Shown here one piece after another: positions 36,446 to 45,245 of a DNA stretch of 64,000 nt. Made by a program: the position numbers and the translations under genes. Source of the DNA: Betaproteobacteria bacterium (GTDB lineage Bacteria; Pseudomonadota; Gammaproteobacteria; Burkholderiales; Burkholderiaceae_C). The DNA is taken from the NCBI GenBank assembly GCA_016716535.1, contig JADJWD010000007.1:496001-560000 (forward strand). The letters are read 5' to 3'. Positions within the stretch are counted from its first letter, which is position 1. Each line of letters starts with the position of its first letter. Below the pieces are notes generated by a model. That model was not told the DNA's origin and did no database searches. It saw only the letters and a list, made by a program, of their open reading frames with translations.

Positions 36446-39124
36446 ATGCGCATGAACCTGCCCGTCACGGCCCAGGAGTACGTGCTGCGCGATGGCATGA
36501 CCATCGTCTCGCGCACCGACCTGAAAGGCCGCATCACCTACGTCAACGACGACTTCCTCGAAGCCAGCGGCTTCGTCGAGGCCGAGTTGATCGGCCAGGC
36601 GCACAACATCGTGCGCCACCCCGACATGCCCGAGGAGGCGTTCGCCGACCTGTGGCGCACGCTGCAGGCCGGCCGGCCGTGGACGGGGCTGGTGAAGAAC
36701 CGGCGCAAGAACGGCGACCACTACTGGGTCGTCGCCAACGCGACGCCGCTGAAGGAAGGCGACTCGGTCGTCGGCTACCTGTCGGTGCGCACGCGCCCGG
36801 CGCGTGCCGAGGTCGAAGCGGCCGAGGCGCTGTACCGCCGCTTCAAGGAAAAGCGCGCGCATGGCCTGGCGATCGACGAAGGCCGCGCCGTGCGCACCGG
36901 CCTGGTCGCGCGCGCCAACCCGGCGGCGCTGCTCGCACGTCTGCCGTACGCGGGTGCCTTCGCGCTGCTGGGCGGCACGTGGCTCGCGGCGATCGCCGCG
37001 GCGGCATTCGCCGCGGCCACCGGCACGCTGGCCGCCGCCGGCGCGGCGGCGGTGCTCGCGGTGCTGGCGCTCACGGGCATGGGCCGCATGGCGATGCGGC
37101 TCGCCCGCACGCTGGCGTCGATGACCGAACACATCGAGCGTTACTCGCAGGGCCGCTTCGACGGCATCGTCGACGCGCGCGGCGCGGACGAGCTGGCGCA
37201 GTCGATGCTCGCGCTGAAGCGGCTGCAGACACGTCTGGGCTTCGAGTTCGCCGACACGAAGAAGCGCGCCGAGGCCAGCCACCGCATCCGCCAGGCGCTG
37301 GACGCCGCGGCGACCAACGTGATGGTCGCCGACGCCGGCTACAACATCGTCTACGCCAACACCGCGCTGCAGGCGACTCTGGCCGGCGCCGAGGCCGACA
37401 TCCGCCAGGCGCTGCCGCTCTTCGACGCCGCGCAGGTGGTCGGCTCGAACATCGACGTCTTCCACAAGAACCCGGCGCACCAGCGCGGCCTGCTCGACCG
37501 GCTGCAGGGCACCCACAAGACGCGCCTGGCCCTGGGTGGCCGCACCTTCGACCTGATCATCAACCCCGTCGTCGCCGACGGCCGCCGCATCGGCATGGCG
37601 GTCGAGTGGAAGGACATGACAGCCGAGCTGGCCGCGCGGGAGGCCGAGCTGGCCGCGCAGGAGAAGGAGCGCCGCGTCGCGATCGAGAACGCGCGTGTGC
37701 GCGCCGCGCTCGACGCCGCGCCGATGCCGGTGCGCATCGCCGACGCCGACGGCACGGTCGTCTACCTCAACCGCTGCCTCGAGCAGGTGCTCGAGCGCGA
37801 CGGCCCGAGGTTCCGCGCCGAACTGCCCGGCTTCGACCCCACGCGCGTGCTCGGCGGCTCGATCGGCATGTTCTATCTCGACGGCCCGGCGGCCGTGCAG
37901 CGCCTGCGCGAGCTGCGCCAGACGGCGAACACGCGGCTGAAGCTCGGCGGGCGCCAGTACGACGTGACGACCTCGCCGATCCTCGACGCCGCCGGCGCGA
38001 GCCTCGGCACGGTGGGCATCTGGGAAGACAAGACCGAACAGATCCAGGCCGAGGTCGAAATCTCCGAGCTGACCGGCGCCGCCAACGACGGCGACCTGAC
38101 GCGCCGCATCAGCCTCGAAGGCAAGAGCGGCTTCATGCACCAGCTCGGCGAGCAGTTCAACCGGCTGATGGTGACCTTCGGCCGCACGATCGTGCAGGTG
38201 CGCGGTGCCGCCGACCAGCTCTCGAGCGCCTCGAACCAGGTCTCGCAGACCTCGCAGTCGCTGTCGCACTCGGCGTCGCAGCAGGCCGCGAGCGTCGAGG
38301 AGACGACGGCGTCGCTGCAGGAGATCAGCGCTTCGGTGAAGCAGAACGCCGACAGCGCCAACGTCACCGACGGCATCGCCACGCAGGCGGCAAGCGAGGC
38401 GCAGCAAGGCGGCGACGCCGTCGTGCGCACGGCCGCGGCGATGAAGGAAATCGCCAAGAAGATCTCCATCATCGACGACATCGCCTACCAGACGAACCTG
38501 CTGGCGCTGAACGCGGCCATCGAGGCGGCGCGCGCCGGCGAGCACGGCAAGGGCTTCGCCGTCGTCGCCGCCGAAGTGCGCAAGCTCGCCGAGCGCAGCC
38601 AGGTGGCGGCGCAGGAGATCGGCGCGCTCGCCGGCAGCTCGGTGGAGCTGGCCGACCAGGCCGGCGCGCTGCTGTCGGCGATGGTGCCGTCGATCCGCAA
38701 GACGAGCGAGCTGGTGCAGGAGATCAGCGCCGCCAGCGGCGAACAGAGCGAAGGCGTCGGCCAGATCACGACCGCGATGGGCCATCTCTCGACAGCCACG
38801 CAGCAGACGGCCAGCGCCAGCGAAGAGCTGTCGGCCACCGCCGAGGAACTCTCGGCGCAGGCGAGCGAGCTGCAAGGCCTGATGGCGTTCTTCCGCGTGC
38901 AGGACGACGAAAGCGGCGGCAGCGGCGGCAGCGTCGACTTCGGCGTGCGCCGTGACAGCGGCGCAGCGCAGATGGCGCGCGGCGTGGCGCGCGCGGCGGC
39001 GCAAGGTCCGGCGCGGGCGGCGGCGGCATCGACGAGCGGCGCGGCCGGCCTCGCGGCCCGCCGCCCGGGCGCGGCCGCGGCGCTGCCGGTCGTCACCGAA
39101 GAGGCCGGCTTCGTGCGCTTCTGA
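36446..39124 (+). CDS. Aer-like MCP with three PAS-like modules
   Basis: An 892-residue receptor that begins with an Aer-type PAS domain (DGMTIVSRTDLKGRITYVND, then GFVEAELIGQAHNIVRHPDM and KNRRKNGDHYWVVANATP), the type that binds FAD and senses redox state. Paired membrane helices follow (about 165-215), then a HAMP-like linker, two more PAS-like modules with FHKNPAHQRGLL and related motifs, and the signalling domain with AYQTNLLALNAAIEAARAGE. The tail ends EEAGFVRF. It is 15 bases after the previous MCP. FAD binding is inferred from family resemblance. Confidence 0.9.
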   Translation: MRMNLPVTAQEYVLRDGMTIVSRTDLKGRITYVNDDFLEASGFVEAELIGQAHNIVRHPDMPEEAFADLWRTLQAGRPWTGLVKNRRKNGDHYWVVANATPLKEGDSVVGYLSVRTRPARAEVEAAEALYRRFKEKRAHGLAIDEGRAVRTGLVARANPAALLARLPYAGAFALLGGTWLAAIAAAAFAAATGTLAAAGAAAVLAVLALTGMGRMAMRLARTLASMTEHIERYSQGRFDGIVDARGADELAQSMLALKRLQTRLGFEFADTKKRAEASHRIRQALDAAATNVMVADAGYNIVYANTALQATLAGAEADIRQALPLFDAAQVVGSNIDVFHKNPAHQRGLLDRLQGTHKTRLALGGRTFDLIINPVVADGRRIGMAVEWKDMTAELAAREAELAAQEKERRVAIENARVRAALDAAPMPVRIADADGTVVYLNRCLEQVLERDGPRFRAELPGFDPTRVLGGSIGMFYLDGPAAVQRLRELRQTANTRLKLGGRQYDVTTSPILDAAGASLGTVGIWEDKTEQIQAEVEISELTGAANDGDLTRRISLEGKSGFMHQLGEQFNRLMVTFGRTIVQVRGAADQLSSASNQVSQTSQSLSHSASQQAASVEETTASLQEISASVKQNADSANVTDGIATQAASEAQQGGDAVVRTAAAMKEIAKKISIIDDIAYQTNLLALNAAIEAARAGEHGKGFAVVAAEVRKLAERSQVAAQEIGALAGSSVELADQAGALLSAMVPSIRKTSELVQEISAASGEQSEGVGQITTAMGHLSTATQQTASASEELSATAEELSAQASELQGLMAFFRVQDDESGGSGGSVDFGVRRDSGAAQMARGVARAAAQGPARAAAASTSGAAGLAARRPGAAAALPVVTEEAGFVRF
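38182..38895 (+). repeat. MCP signalling-domain direct repeat, copy B
   Basis: Partner of 35497-36210, lying in the second large MCP gene. Long stretches are identical at DNA level, for example the region coding QTNLLALNAAIEAARAGEHG. The sensory halves of the two receptors are far less alike. Confidence 0.85.
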
Positions 39125-39672
39125 TGATGGACAGGCTGCAAGCGAGTCCACCGGGCGCGGCGGGAAATGCCGGCGCCGACAGAGCCCTCGGCGCCGGCGC
39201 GCCGCGCCAGTGGCTGCGCCTGGCGGTCGGTGACGCAGTCTATGCGCTGCCGATCGACCACGTGCGCGAGATCCTGCAGGTCGGCCGCCTGACGGTGCTG
39301 CCGCGCATGCCGGTGGCGATCCGCGGCGTGATGAACCTGCGCGGCGCCGTCGTGCCGGTCGTCGACCTCGGCGCGCGGCTGGGCACCGGCGGCGCCACCG
39401 TCGGGCGGCGCAGTTGCATCATCGTCGTCGAGCAGCCGGCGCAGGGCGATCGCGCCGCGCTCGTCGCCGGCGTCATGGTCGACGCGGTGTTCGAGGTCGT
39501 CGATGTCGACCCGGCCGCCGTCAGCGCGCCGCCAACGCTGGGCACGCGCGTACCGCCGCAGATGCTGGCCGGCGTGCTGCAACTGCACGGCCGCTTGCTG
39601 CACCTGCTGGACGTGCCGCACGTGCTGTCGCAGGCCGAGCTGACCGAGCTGGTGGCTGCGCATGCCGCCTGA
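39124..39672 (+). CDS. cheW: Chemotaxis coupling protein CheW
   Basis: CheW links receptors to CheA in the array. The 182-residue product has the CheW fold signatures WLRLAVGDAVYALPIDHVRE, GVMNLRGAVVPVVDL and VAGVMVDAVFEVVDVD. It is slightly longer than classical CheW because of a Gly/Ala-rich N-terminal extension of about 25 residues. The start ATG overlaps the TGA of the preceding MCP; a second ATG follows immediately. Its stop is overlapped by cheR. Confidence 0.94.
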   Translation: MMDRLQASPPGAAGNAGADRALGAGAPRQWLRLAVGDAVYALPIDHVREILQVGRLTVLPRMPVAIRGVMNLRGAVVPVVDLGARLGTGGATVGRRSCIIVVEQPAQGDRAALVAGVMVDAVFEVVDVDPAAVSAPPTLGTRVPPQMLAGVLQLHGRLLHLLDVPHVLSQAELTELVAAHAA

Positions 39673-40534
39673 GGTGATGGCCGAACGCGGCCCGGTGGCC
39701 GCGGCACAAACCCGCGCCTTGCCGGCGACGCCGGCGCTCTCGGCGCGCAACTTCGAGCGCGTCAGCGCGCTGTTCCAGAACGTCTCGGGCATTCGCCTGA
39801 CGGCGGCCAAGCACGCGCTGGTCGTCACGCGGCTGGCGCGGCTGGCCGGCGAGGCCGGAGAAAGCGACCTCGACCGCTACGTCGAGCGGCTGCTCGCCGG
39901 CGCGCTGCCGCCGGCGGAGACGACACGCGTCGTCGACCGGCTGACGACCAACGAGACCTACTTCTTCCGCGAGCCCGAGCACTTCCGCCACTTCGCGGAG
40001 TTGCTCGAACGCCATCCGGAGCGCCCATGGCGTGTGTGGAGCGGCGCCAGTTCGTCGGGCGAGGAGATCTACAGCCTCGCGATGCTGATGGCCGACCGCC
40101 TGGGGCAGGGCGATCACCGCTGGAGCGTGCTCGGCACCGATCTCAGCACCGCGATGGTCGAGCAGGGCCGGCGCGCGCTGTACCCCGCCGGCCGCACCAA
40201 CGGCATCCCCGGGCCGTACCTGAAACGCTATTGCCTGAAGGGCACCGGCGAGCACGAGGGCCGGCTGCTCGTCGCCGGCGCGCTGCGCCAGCGCACGCGC
40301 TTCGAGACGCTGAACCTGATGCAGCCGCTGCCGGCGGGCCACGGGCCGTTCGACGCGATCTGGCTGCGCAACGTGCTGATCTACTTCGACGTCGAGGCAA
40401 AGACCGCGATCGTGCGCCGCGTGCTGCAGGCGCTGGCGCCGCACGGCGTGCTCTACACCGGGCATGCCGAGTCGCTGGTCAGCCTCGGGCTGCCGATCCG
40501 CGGCTTGGCGCCGGCCGTGTACGTGCATGCGTGA
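39662..40534 (+). CDS. cheR: Chemotaxis protein methyltransferase CheR
   Basis: CheR methylates receptor glutamates with S-adenosylmethionine. The 290-residue protein has the N-terminal helical domain (VSALFQNVSGIRLTAAKHAL), then TTNETYFFREPEHF, the SAM motif VWSGASSSGEEIYSLAM, LGTDLS, and FDAIWLRNVLIYFD. The ATG at 39662 overlaps the end of cheW by 11 bases, indicating coupled translation. It acts opposite to the CheB and CheD genes just downstream. Confidence 0.95.
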   Translation: MPPEVMAERGPVAAAQTRALPATPALSARNFERVSALFQNVSGIRLTAAKHALVVTRLARLAGEAGESDLDRYVERLLAGALPPAETTRVVDRLTTNETYFFREPEHFRHFAELLERHPERPWRVWSGASSSGEEIYSLAMLMADRLGQGDHRWSVLGTDLSTAMVEQGRRALYPAGRTNGIPGPYLKRYCLKGTGEHEGRLLVAGALRQRTRFETLNLMQPLPAGHGPFDAIWLRNVLIYFDVEAKTAIVRRVLQALAPHGVLYTGHAESLVSLGLPIRGLAPAVYVHA

Positions 40535-41195
40535 AGCGGCCGTGAGCGCGACGCGCGCCCCGATCCCGAAGCCGCGCGCCGACCTGCAGGCGCTGGTGGC
40601 GCGGGTGGCCGCGCGCACGCAGGGCGCGGCCGAGCCGCCGGCCGAAGGCGCGCGCTCGCATGCCGTGCCGCCCGTCGCCGTTGGGCGCACGTCTGCCGCG
40701 CCGCCCGTCGCCGGCTGGCGCGCCGCGCGGCCCGGCGAGGCGCTCGTGCTGATGCCCGGCGAGCTGTGGGCCGGCGCCGAGGCGACCGGCGTCAAGACGC
40801 TGCTCGGCTCGTGTGTCGCGATGACGCTGTGGCATCCGCGGCGCCGCATCGGCGGCATGTGCCACTACCTGCTGCCCGGCCGGCAGCGCAAGGGCGGCGA
40901 GCCGGCGGACGGCCGCTACGGCGACGAGGCGGTGGCGGCGATGGTGCAGGTGCTCGAGCGCCACGGCTGCGTCGGGCACGAGCTGGTGGCGCACCTGTAC
41001 GGCGGCGCCGACACGATGGCCGAGGCCGCCGGCGTCAAGTTCAACGTCGGCGAACGCAACATCGAGCAGGGCTGGAAGCTGATCGAGCGCTACGGCTTCA
41101 CCCTCGACGGCGTCGATGTCGGCGACAACGTGCCGCGCACCGTGACCCTCGGGCTGGCCAGCGGCAGCGTCGAGTGCCGGCGCGGCCAGTCGTGA
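40527..41195 (+). CDS. cheD: Chemoreceptor glutamine deamidase CheD
   Basis: CheD converts receptor glutamines to glutamates, creating methylation sites. The 222-residue protein carries the catalytic Cys96 in LLGSCVAMTLW and His113 in GGMCHYLLP, followed by YGGADTM and KFNVGERN, all CheD hallmarks. About 65 N-terminal residues are a low-complexity extension. The ATG at 40527 overlaps the cheR end by 8 bases; a GTG five codons on is an alternative start. It lies between cheR and cheB. Confidence 0.93.
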   Translation: MREAAVSATRAPIPKPRADLQALVARVAARTQGAAEPPAEGARSHAVPPVAVGRTSAAPPVAGWRAARPGEALVLMPGELWAGAEATGVKTLLGSCVAMTLWHPRRRIGGMCHYLLPGRQRKGGEPADGRYGDEAVAAMVQVLERHGCVGHELVAHLYGGADTMAEAAGVKFNVGERNIEQGWKLIERYGFTLDGVDVGDNVPRTVTLGLASGSVECRRGQS

Positions 41196-41248
41196 CCCGG
41201 CGAACTCGGCGATCTCCGCGGCAACAGCGAACAAGAAGGAAACCACCG

Positions 41249-42394
41249 ATGGCCGTCACCGCCGCCCTCATCGACGACTCCGCCGTCGTGCGGACCCACC
41301 TCACCGAGCTGCTGCAGCGCGGCGGCGTGGAGGTCGTGCTGACGGCGCAGGACCCGCTGTTCGCGTGGAGCAAGCTGCAGGCGCGGCAGGCGCAAGGCGC
41401 CGCCTGGCCCGACGTCATCGTGCTCGATGTCGAGATGCCGCGCATGGACGGCGTCACCTTCTTGCAGCGGCTGATGGCCGAGCGGCCGACGCCGGTGGTG
41501 ATGTGCAGCACGCTCACCGAAGCCGGCTGCGCGACGACGATGCAGGCGCTGGCCGCCGGCGCGGTGGCGTTCGTCACCAAGCCCAAGCTCGGGCTGCGCG
41601 AGTTCCTCGAAGACCGCAGCAACGGCCTCGTCGATGCGGTGAAGGCGGCGGCGCGCGCCAACGTGCGCGCGATCGGGCGCGCCGCGGCGCCGGCGGTGGC
41701 TGGCTCATCGGGCGTGCCCGCCGGGCGGCCGGCCGCGTTGCCGTCGCTCTCCGCCGGAATCGGCGCCGGCCTCGGCGCCTCCACCGCCATGGCCGAGACG
41801 ACCGACCGCGTCATCGCACTCGGCAGCAGCACGGGCGGCGTGCAGACGCTGGAAGCGATCCTCGCGCGGCTGCCGCGTACGACGCCGGGCATCGTCATCA
41901 CGCAGCACATGCCCGAGCGCTTCACGCGCGCGTTTGCCGAGCGGCTGGACAAGATGGTGCCGATGGAGGTGAAGGAAGCCGAGACCGGCGACCGCCTCGT
42001 CACCGGCCGCGTGCTGGTGGCCCCGGGCGGCCGGCACCTGCGCATCAAGCGCAGCGGCGCGCACTACGTCGCCGAGGTGTCCGACGGGCCGCTCGTCAAC
42101 CGGCACAAGCCGAGCGTCGACGTGCTGTTCCGCTCCGTCGCGCAGTGTGCCGGCGGCAACGCCATCGGCGCGCTGCTCACCGGCATGGGCGACGACGGCG
42201 CCCGCGGCCTGCTCGAAATGCGCCGCGCGGGCGCGCGCACCGCGGCCCAGGACGAAGCGAGCTGCGTCGTCTTCGGCATGCCGATGCAGGCCATCAAGCT
42301 CGGCGCCGCCGAGGCCGTCGTCGCCCTCGACGACATGCCCCGCTGGCTGCTCGACAGCGCCACGGCGCCGGTGCGGGCGGCGGCGGCGGTCTGA
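41249..42394 (+). CDS. cheB: Chemotaxis methylesterase CheB
   Basis: CheB removes receptor methyl groups when phosphorylated by CheA. The 381-residue protein has a receiver domain (IDDSAVVR, phosphoacceptor Asp60 in IVLDVEMPRMDG, Lys111) and a C-terminal methylesterase domain with a Ser194-His220-Asp316 triad in LGSSTGG, TQHMPERFT and LLTGMGDDGA. A 45-residue Ala/Gly-rich linker joins them. An AGAAGGA ribosome site precedes the ATG at 41249. It is the last gene of the che run and ends 9 bases from a convergent gene. Confidence 0.95.
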   Translation: MAVTAALIDDSAVVRTHLTELLQRGGVEVVLTAQDPLFAWSKLQARQAQGAAWPDVIVLDVEMPRMDGVTFLQRLMAERPTPVVMCSTLTEAGCATTMQALAAGAVAFVTKPKLGLREFLEDRSNGLVDAVKAAARANVRAIGRAAAPAVAGSSGVPAGRPAALPSLSAGIGAGLGASTAMAETTDRVIALGSSTGGVQTLEAILARLPRTTPGIVITQHMPERFTRAFAERLDKMVPMEVKEAETGDRLVTGRVLVAPGGRHLRIKRSGAHYVAEVSDGPLVNRHKPSVDVLFRSVAQCAGGNAIGALLTGMGDDGARGLLEMRRAGARTAAQDEASCVVFGMPMQAIKLGAAEAVVALDDMPRWLLDSATAPVRAAAAV

Positions 42395-42403
42395 GCCGCC
42401 CCC

Positions 42404-43516
42404 TCACCCGATGCTCTGCACCTGCCGGCTCTGCTGGTAAGCGCGTCCGAAGCGGTTGTCGAGGAAGTCGGGCAGCGCCACCTGCTCCTGGCGGATGAAG
42501 CCGCGCTGCGGCAGGCGGCCTTCGCGGAAGAGATCGAGCGCCGCGCAGATGCCCGCCGCGGTCGTGATCTGGATCGCCGACAGCGGCTCGCCGCCGTCGC
42601 CGGGCGCGCGCTCGGCGAAGATCTTGCGCGCGAACACCTCCTGCACCAGCGAGCCGCGCTTCATGCCGCTGACGGTGACGAAGACCAGCACCACGTCCTG
42701 CATCGTGCTCGGGATCGAGCGGCGCATGATCTCCTTCAGCGTCTCCTGGTCGCGGTTGAGCTTCAGCTCCTCGAGCAGCATCTTCATCAGATAGCGGTGC
42801 CCGGGGTAGCGCACGCTCTTGTAGTCGAGGTTCTGCACGCGCCCGGCCAGCGTCTCGCACAGCGTGCCGAGGCCGCCCGAGGTGTTGAACGCCTCGTACT
42901 CGGTGCCGTCGAGACTGAAGTGCTCGAGCCCCTCGAGCGGCAGCACCTCGATGTTCTGGCCGTCGCGAATCGCCTCGCACGGATGGCAGTACTCGTTGAT
43001 CAGGCCGTCGACGCTCCAGGTGAGGTTGTATTTCAGCGAGTTCGTCGGGAACGCCGGCAGCGCGCCGACGCGCATCTGTACGTCGTGCAGCGTCTCGAAG
43101 CCCTGCGCGAGATGGTGCGCGACGATGCCGATGAACCCCGGCGCCAGCCCGCACTGCGGCATGAAGGCGGTGGCCGCGCCGTCGGCGAGCTGCTTGATCG
43201 CGCGCGTGGCCGCCACGTCCTCGGTGAGGTCGAAGTAGTGGCAGCCCGCCTCGCGCGCCGCACTCGCCGCCAGCGTCGCCAGGTGGTAAGGCAGCGCGTT
43301 GAGCACCGCGTCGGCGCCAGCGAGCGCGGCGCGCAATGCGCCGGCGTCGCCGGTGTCGACGACACGCGTCGGCGGCGCTGCGCGCCCATCGCCGGCCAGC
43401 AGTTGGAGCGCCTGCGCGCTGCGATCGACGACGGTCAGCTCGAAGTCGCCGCTTTGATGCAGCAGGCGGGCGATGGTCTGGCCGATGTGGCCGGCACCGA
43501 GCAGGGTGACGCGCAT
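42404..43516 (-). CDS. Saccharopine dehydrogenase-like NAD(P)-binding protein
   Basis: A 370-residue protein with an N-terminal Rossmann motif (VTLLGAGHIGQTIARLL) and the Asp that normally follows the second strand (VVDRSAQA). Motifs of the saccharopine dehydrogenase/lysine 6-dehydrogenase superfamily follow: DAVLNALPYHL, HYFDLTEDVAAT, MPQCGLAPGFIGIVA and FNTSGGLGTLCETL. Members oxidise amino acids or amine adducts; the substrate cannot be told from sequence. It is convergent with cheB and not obviously linked to chemotaxis. Confidence 0.82.
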   Translation of the reverse strand: MRVTLLGAGHIGQTIARLLHQSGDFELTVVDRSAQALQLLAGDGRAAPPTRVVDTGDAGALRAALAGADAVLNALPYHLATLAASAAREAGCHYFDLTEDVAATRAIKQLADGAATAFMPQCGLAPGFIGIVAHHLAQGFETLHDVQMRVGALPAFPTNSLKYNLTWSVDGLINEYCHPCEAIRDGQNIEVLPLEGLEHFSLDGTEYEAFNTSGGLGTLCETLAGRVQNLDYKSVRYPGHRYLMKMLLEELKLNRDQETLKEIMRRSIPSTMQDVVLVFVTVSGMKRGSLVQEVFARKIFAERAPGDGGEPLSAIQITTAAGICAALDLFREGRLPQRGFIRQEQVALPDFLDNRFGRAYQQSRQVQSIG

Positions 43517-43592
43517 GACTTCCTCCGGCAGATCGGGCGGCCGACCGCCCGACGGCGGAAGTCTAGGCAGCGCGGCCGCGCCGCGGGGACCC

Positions 43593-44171
43593 TCAGGCCG
43601 CCTTCTTCACCGCGCGCCGCGGCAGGCAGGCGAACTCGCCGGCGGCGAGCATCGCGCGGATCACCTTGGCCTCGGCGCGCCGCGCGCGCGTGGCGGCCTT
43701 GCGGTAGGCCTCCTCGGCTTCGGCGCGCATCGCCACGGCGCGCTTGATCGCGGCGCGCAGCTTGGCCTGCGTGAAGGTCGCCTCCGTGGCGATGTAGATC
43801 GAGCGGCGCTGCGCCGGCTCGCCAAAGCGCGGCAGCAGCACCGCGAGGCTGCAATCGCGCGCCCGGCCACCGGCACGCCCGCGCACGATCGGCCCGGAGA
43901 TGCCCGGCGGCAGGCCGTTGCTCTTGTTGGCGCTCGGCGCGCGCTGCAGCGTCGTCGGCGCCTCGAGCGTAGCGATGCGGCGCACCAGCTCGCGCGTCGC
44001 GCGCACCAGCGCCTGCTCGGTGCCGCTGCCGTCTGCGCTGTGGTCGGAGAACAGGCGCGTACCGCCATAGCGCAACTGCCAGCCGTGCGTCGCACGGTGA
44101 TCGATCCGCTGGATGCACTGCGGCACGCGATAGCGGTCGCCGTTGAAGATCTCGACTTCGCGGAAGAGCAT
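43593..44171 (-). CDS. Hypothetical basic protein
   Basis: A 192-residue protein I do not recognise. It starts MLFREVEIFNGDRYRVPQ and has a region GLPPGISGPIVRGRAGGRAR followed by YIATEATFTQAKLRAAI and a long Ala/Arg/Lys-rich helix. The C-terminus is strongly basic. No signal peptide or membrane helix is seen. The ISGP...YIATEATFTQAKLRAAI part is vaguely like DNA-binding AP2-type folds, but I would not assign it. It stands alone, 76 bases from the dehydrogenase gene. Confidence 0.65.
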   Translation of the reverse strand: MLFREVEIFNGDRYRVPQCIQRIDHRATHGWQLRYGGTRLFSDHSADGSGTEQALVRATRELVRRIATLEAPTTLQRAPSANKSNGLPPGISGPIVRGRAGGRARDCSLAVLLPRFGEPAQRRSIYIATEATFTQAKLRAAIKRAVAMRAEAEEAYRKAATRARRAEAKVIRAMLAAGEFACLPRRAVKKAA

Positions 44172-44447
44172 GACCCCACCCTCGACGCCTCGTCTGCGGT
44201 TGCCGCAGCGGCAGCGGTATTGCCGGCGTTCTCATTAATGACGCGCTGCGCCTTCAAATGTGCAGGCAAAGGCGGGGCACCGCAATGGGGGGCGGCGTGC
44301 ATTTCGACGCGCCGCGGCGACAGCGCGGCCGCCTTCCGACACGGCCGCTACACGACCCCGCGTGCGTGCAGCGCAGCAATCGTCACGTCACCTCGCCCGC
44401 GGTCAGGGAGCGGCACGCACTGCGCGGCGCCGGCCGCGGCCCGGCGC

Positions 44448-45113
44448 TCAAGCCGCCAGCGCGCGCCGCATCGCCGCGATGACGGCGGCATAGTCGGGCT
44501 GGCCGAAGATCGCGCTGCCGGCGACGAAGGTGTCGGCGCCGGCATCGGCGACGCGGCGGATGTTGTCGGCCTTGATGCCGCCGTCGACCTCGAGCCGGAT
44601 GTCGCGGCCGCTGCGCTCGATGATCGCGCGGGCGCGTTCGGTCTTGCGCAGCGCGCTGTCGATGAAGCTCTGGCCGCCGAAGCCCGGGTTGACGCTCATG
44701 ATCAGCACGAGGTCGACCTTGTCGATGACCCACTCGAGAACGTCCAGCGGCGCCGCCGGATTGAAGACGAGGCCGGCCTGGCAGCCTTCGGACTTGATCA
44801 GCTGCAGCGTGCGGTCGACGTGCGTGCTGGCGTCGGGGTGGAAGCTGATCAGGTTGGCGCCGGCCTTGCCGAAAGCGGTGGCGAGCGCATCCACCGGCTG
44901 CACCATCAGGTGCACGTCGATCGGCACCGTGCAGTGCGGGCGCAGCGCCTGGCAGACCATCGGGCCGAAGGTCAGGTTCGGCACGTAGTGGTTGTCCATC
45001 ACGTCGAAGTGCAGCCAGTCGGCGCCGGCAGCGACGACCGCGCGCACCTCGTCGCCCAGGCGCGCGAAGTCGGCCGATAGCAGGCTCGGGGCGATGCGGT
45101 AGGTGCGGCTCAT
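44448..45113 (-). CDS. rpe: Ribulose-phosphate 3-epimerase
   Basis: Rpe interconverts ribulose 5-phosphate and xylulose 5-phosphate in the pentose phosphate and Calvin pathways. The 221-residue TIM barrel has IAPSLLSADFARLG, HFDVMDNHYVPNLTFGP (metal-binding His and Asp), IDVHLMV, SFHPDAS, LIMSVNPGFGGQSFI and LEVDGGI. The ATG at 45113 gives MSRTYRIAPS; a longer open frame upstream is not coding. It is divergent from apaG. gph, its usual neighbour in my recollection, lies on the far side of the chemotaxis island. Confidence 0.97.
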   Translation of the reverse strand: MSRTYRIAPSLLSADFARLGDEVRAVVAAGADWLHFDVMDNHYVPNLTFGPMVCQALRPHCTVPIDVHLMVQPVDALATAFGKAGANLISFHPDASTHVDRTLQLIKSEGCQAGLVFNPAAPLDVLEWVIDKVDLVLIMSVNPGFGGQSFIDSALRKTERARAIIERSGRDIRLEVDGGIKADNIRRVADAGADTFVAGSAIFGQPDYAAVIAAMRRALAA

Positions 45114-45245
45114 GGCGGGATTCTGCCTTCGCGGATCAAGCGTGTGCGGCTGGCACGACCTGACAAACCAGGCGCTCGCGCCCGCCGCACCGCGTTCCCC
45201 CTGCGCCCGCAGCGGCCGCCTCCACTGCCCTAGACTGGCCGCGCC

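Noticed and set aside
33338..39151. Open frame of 1937 codons antisense to the two large MCPs
   Set aside because: Low-complexity Arg/Gly/Leu translation, fully explained by codon bias of the real receptors on the plus strand.
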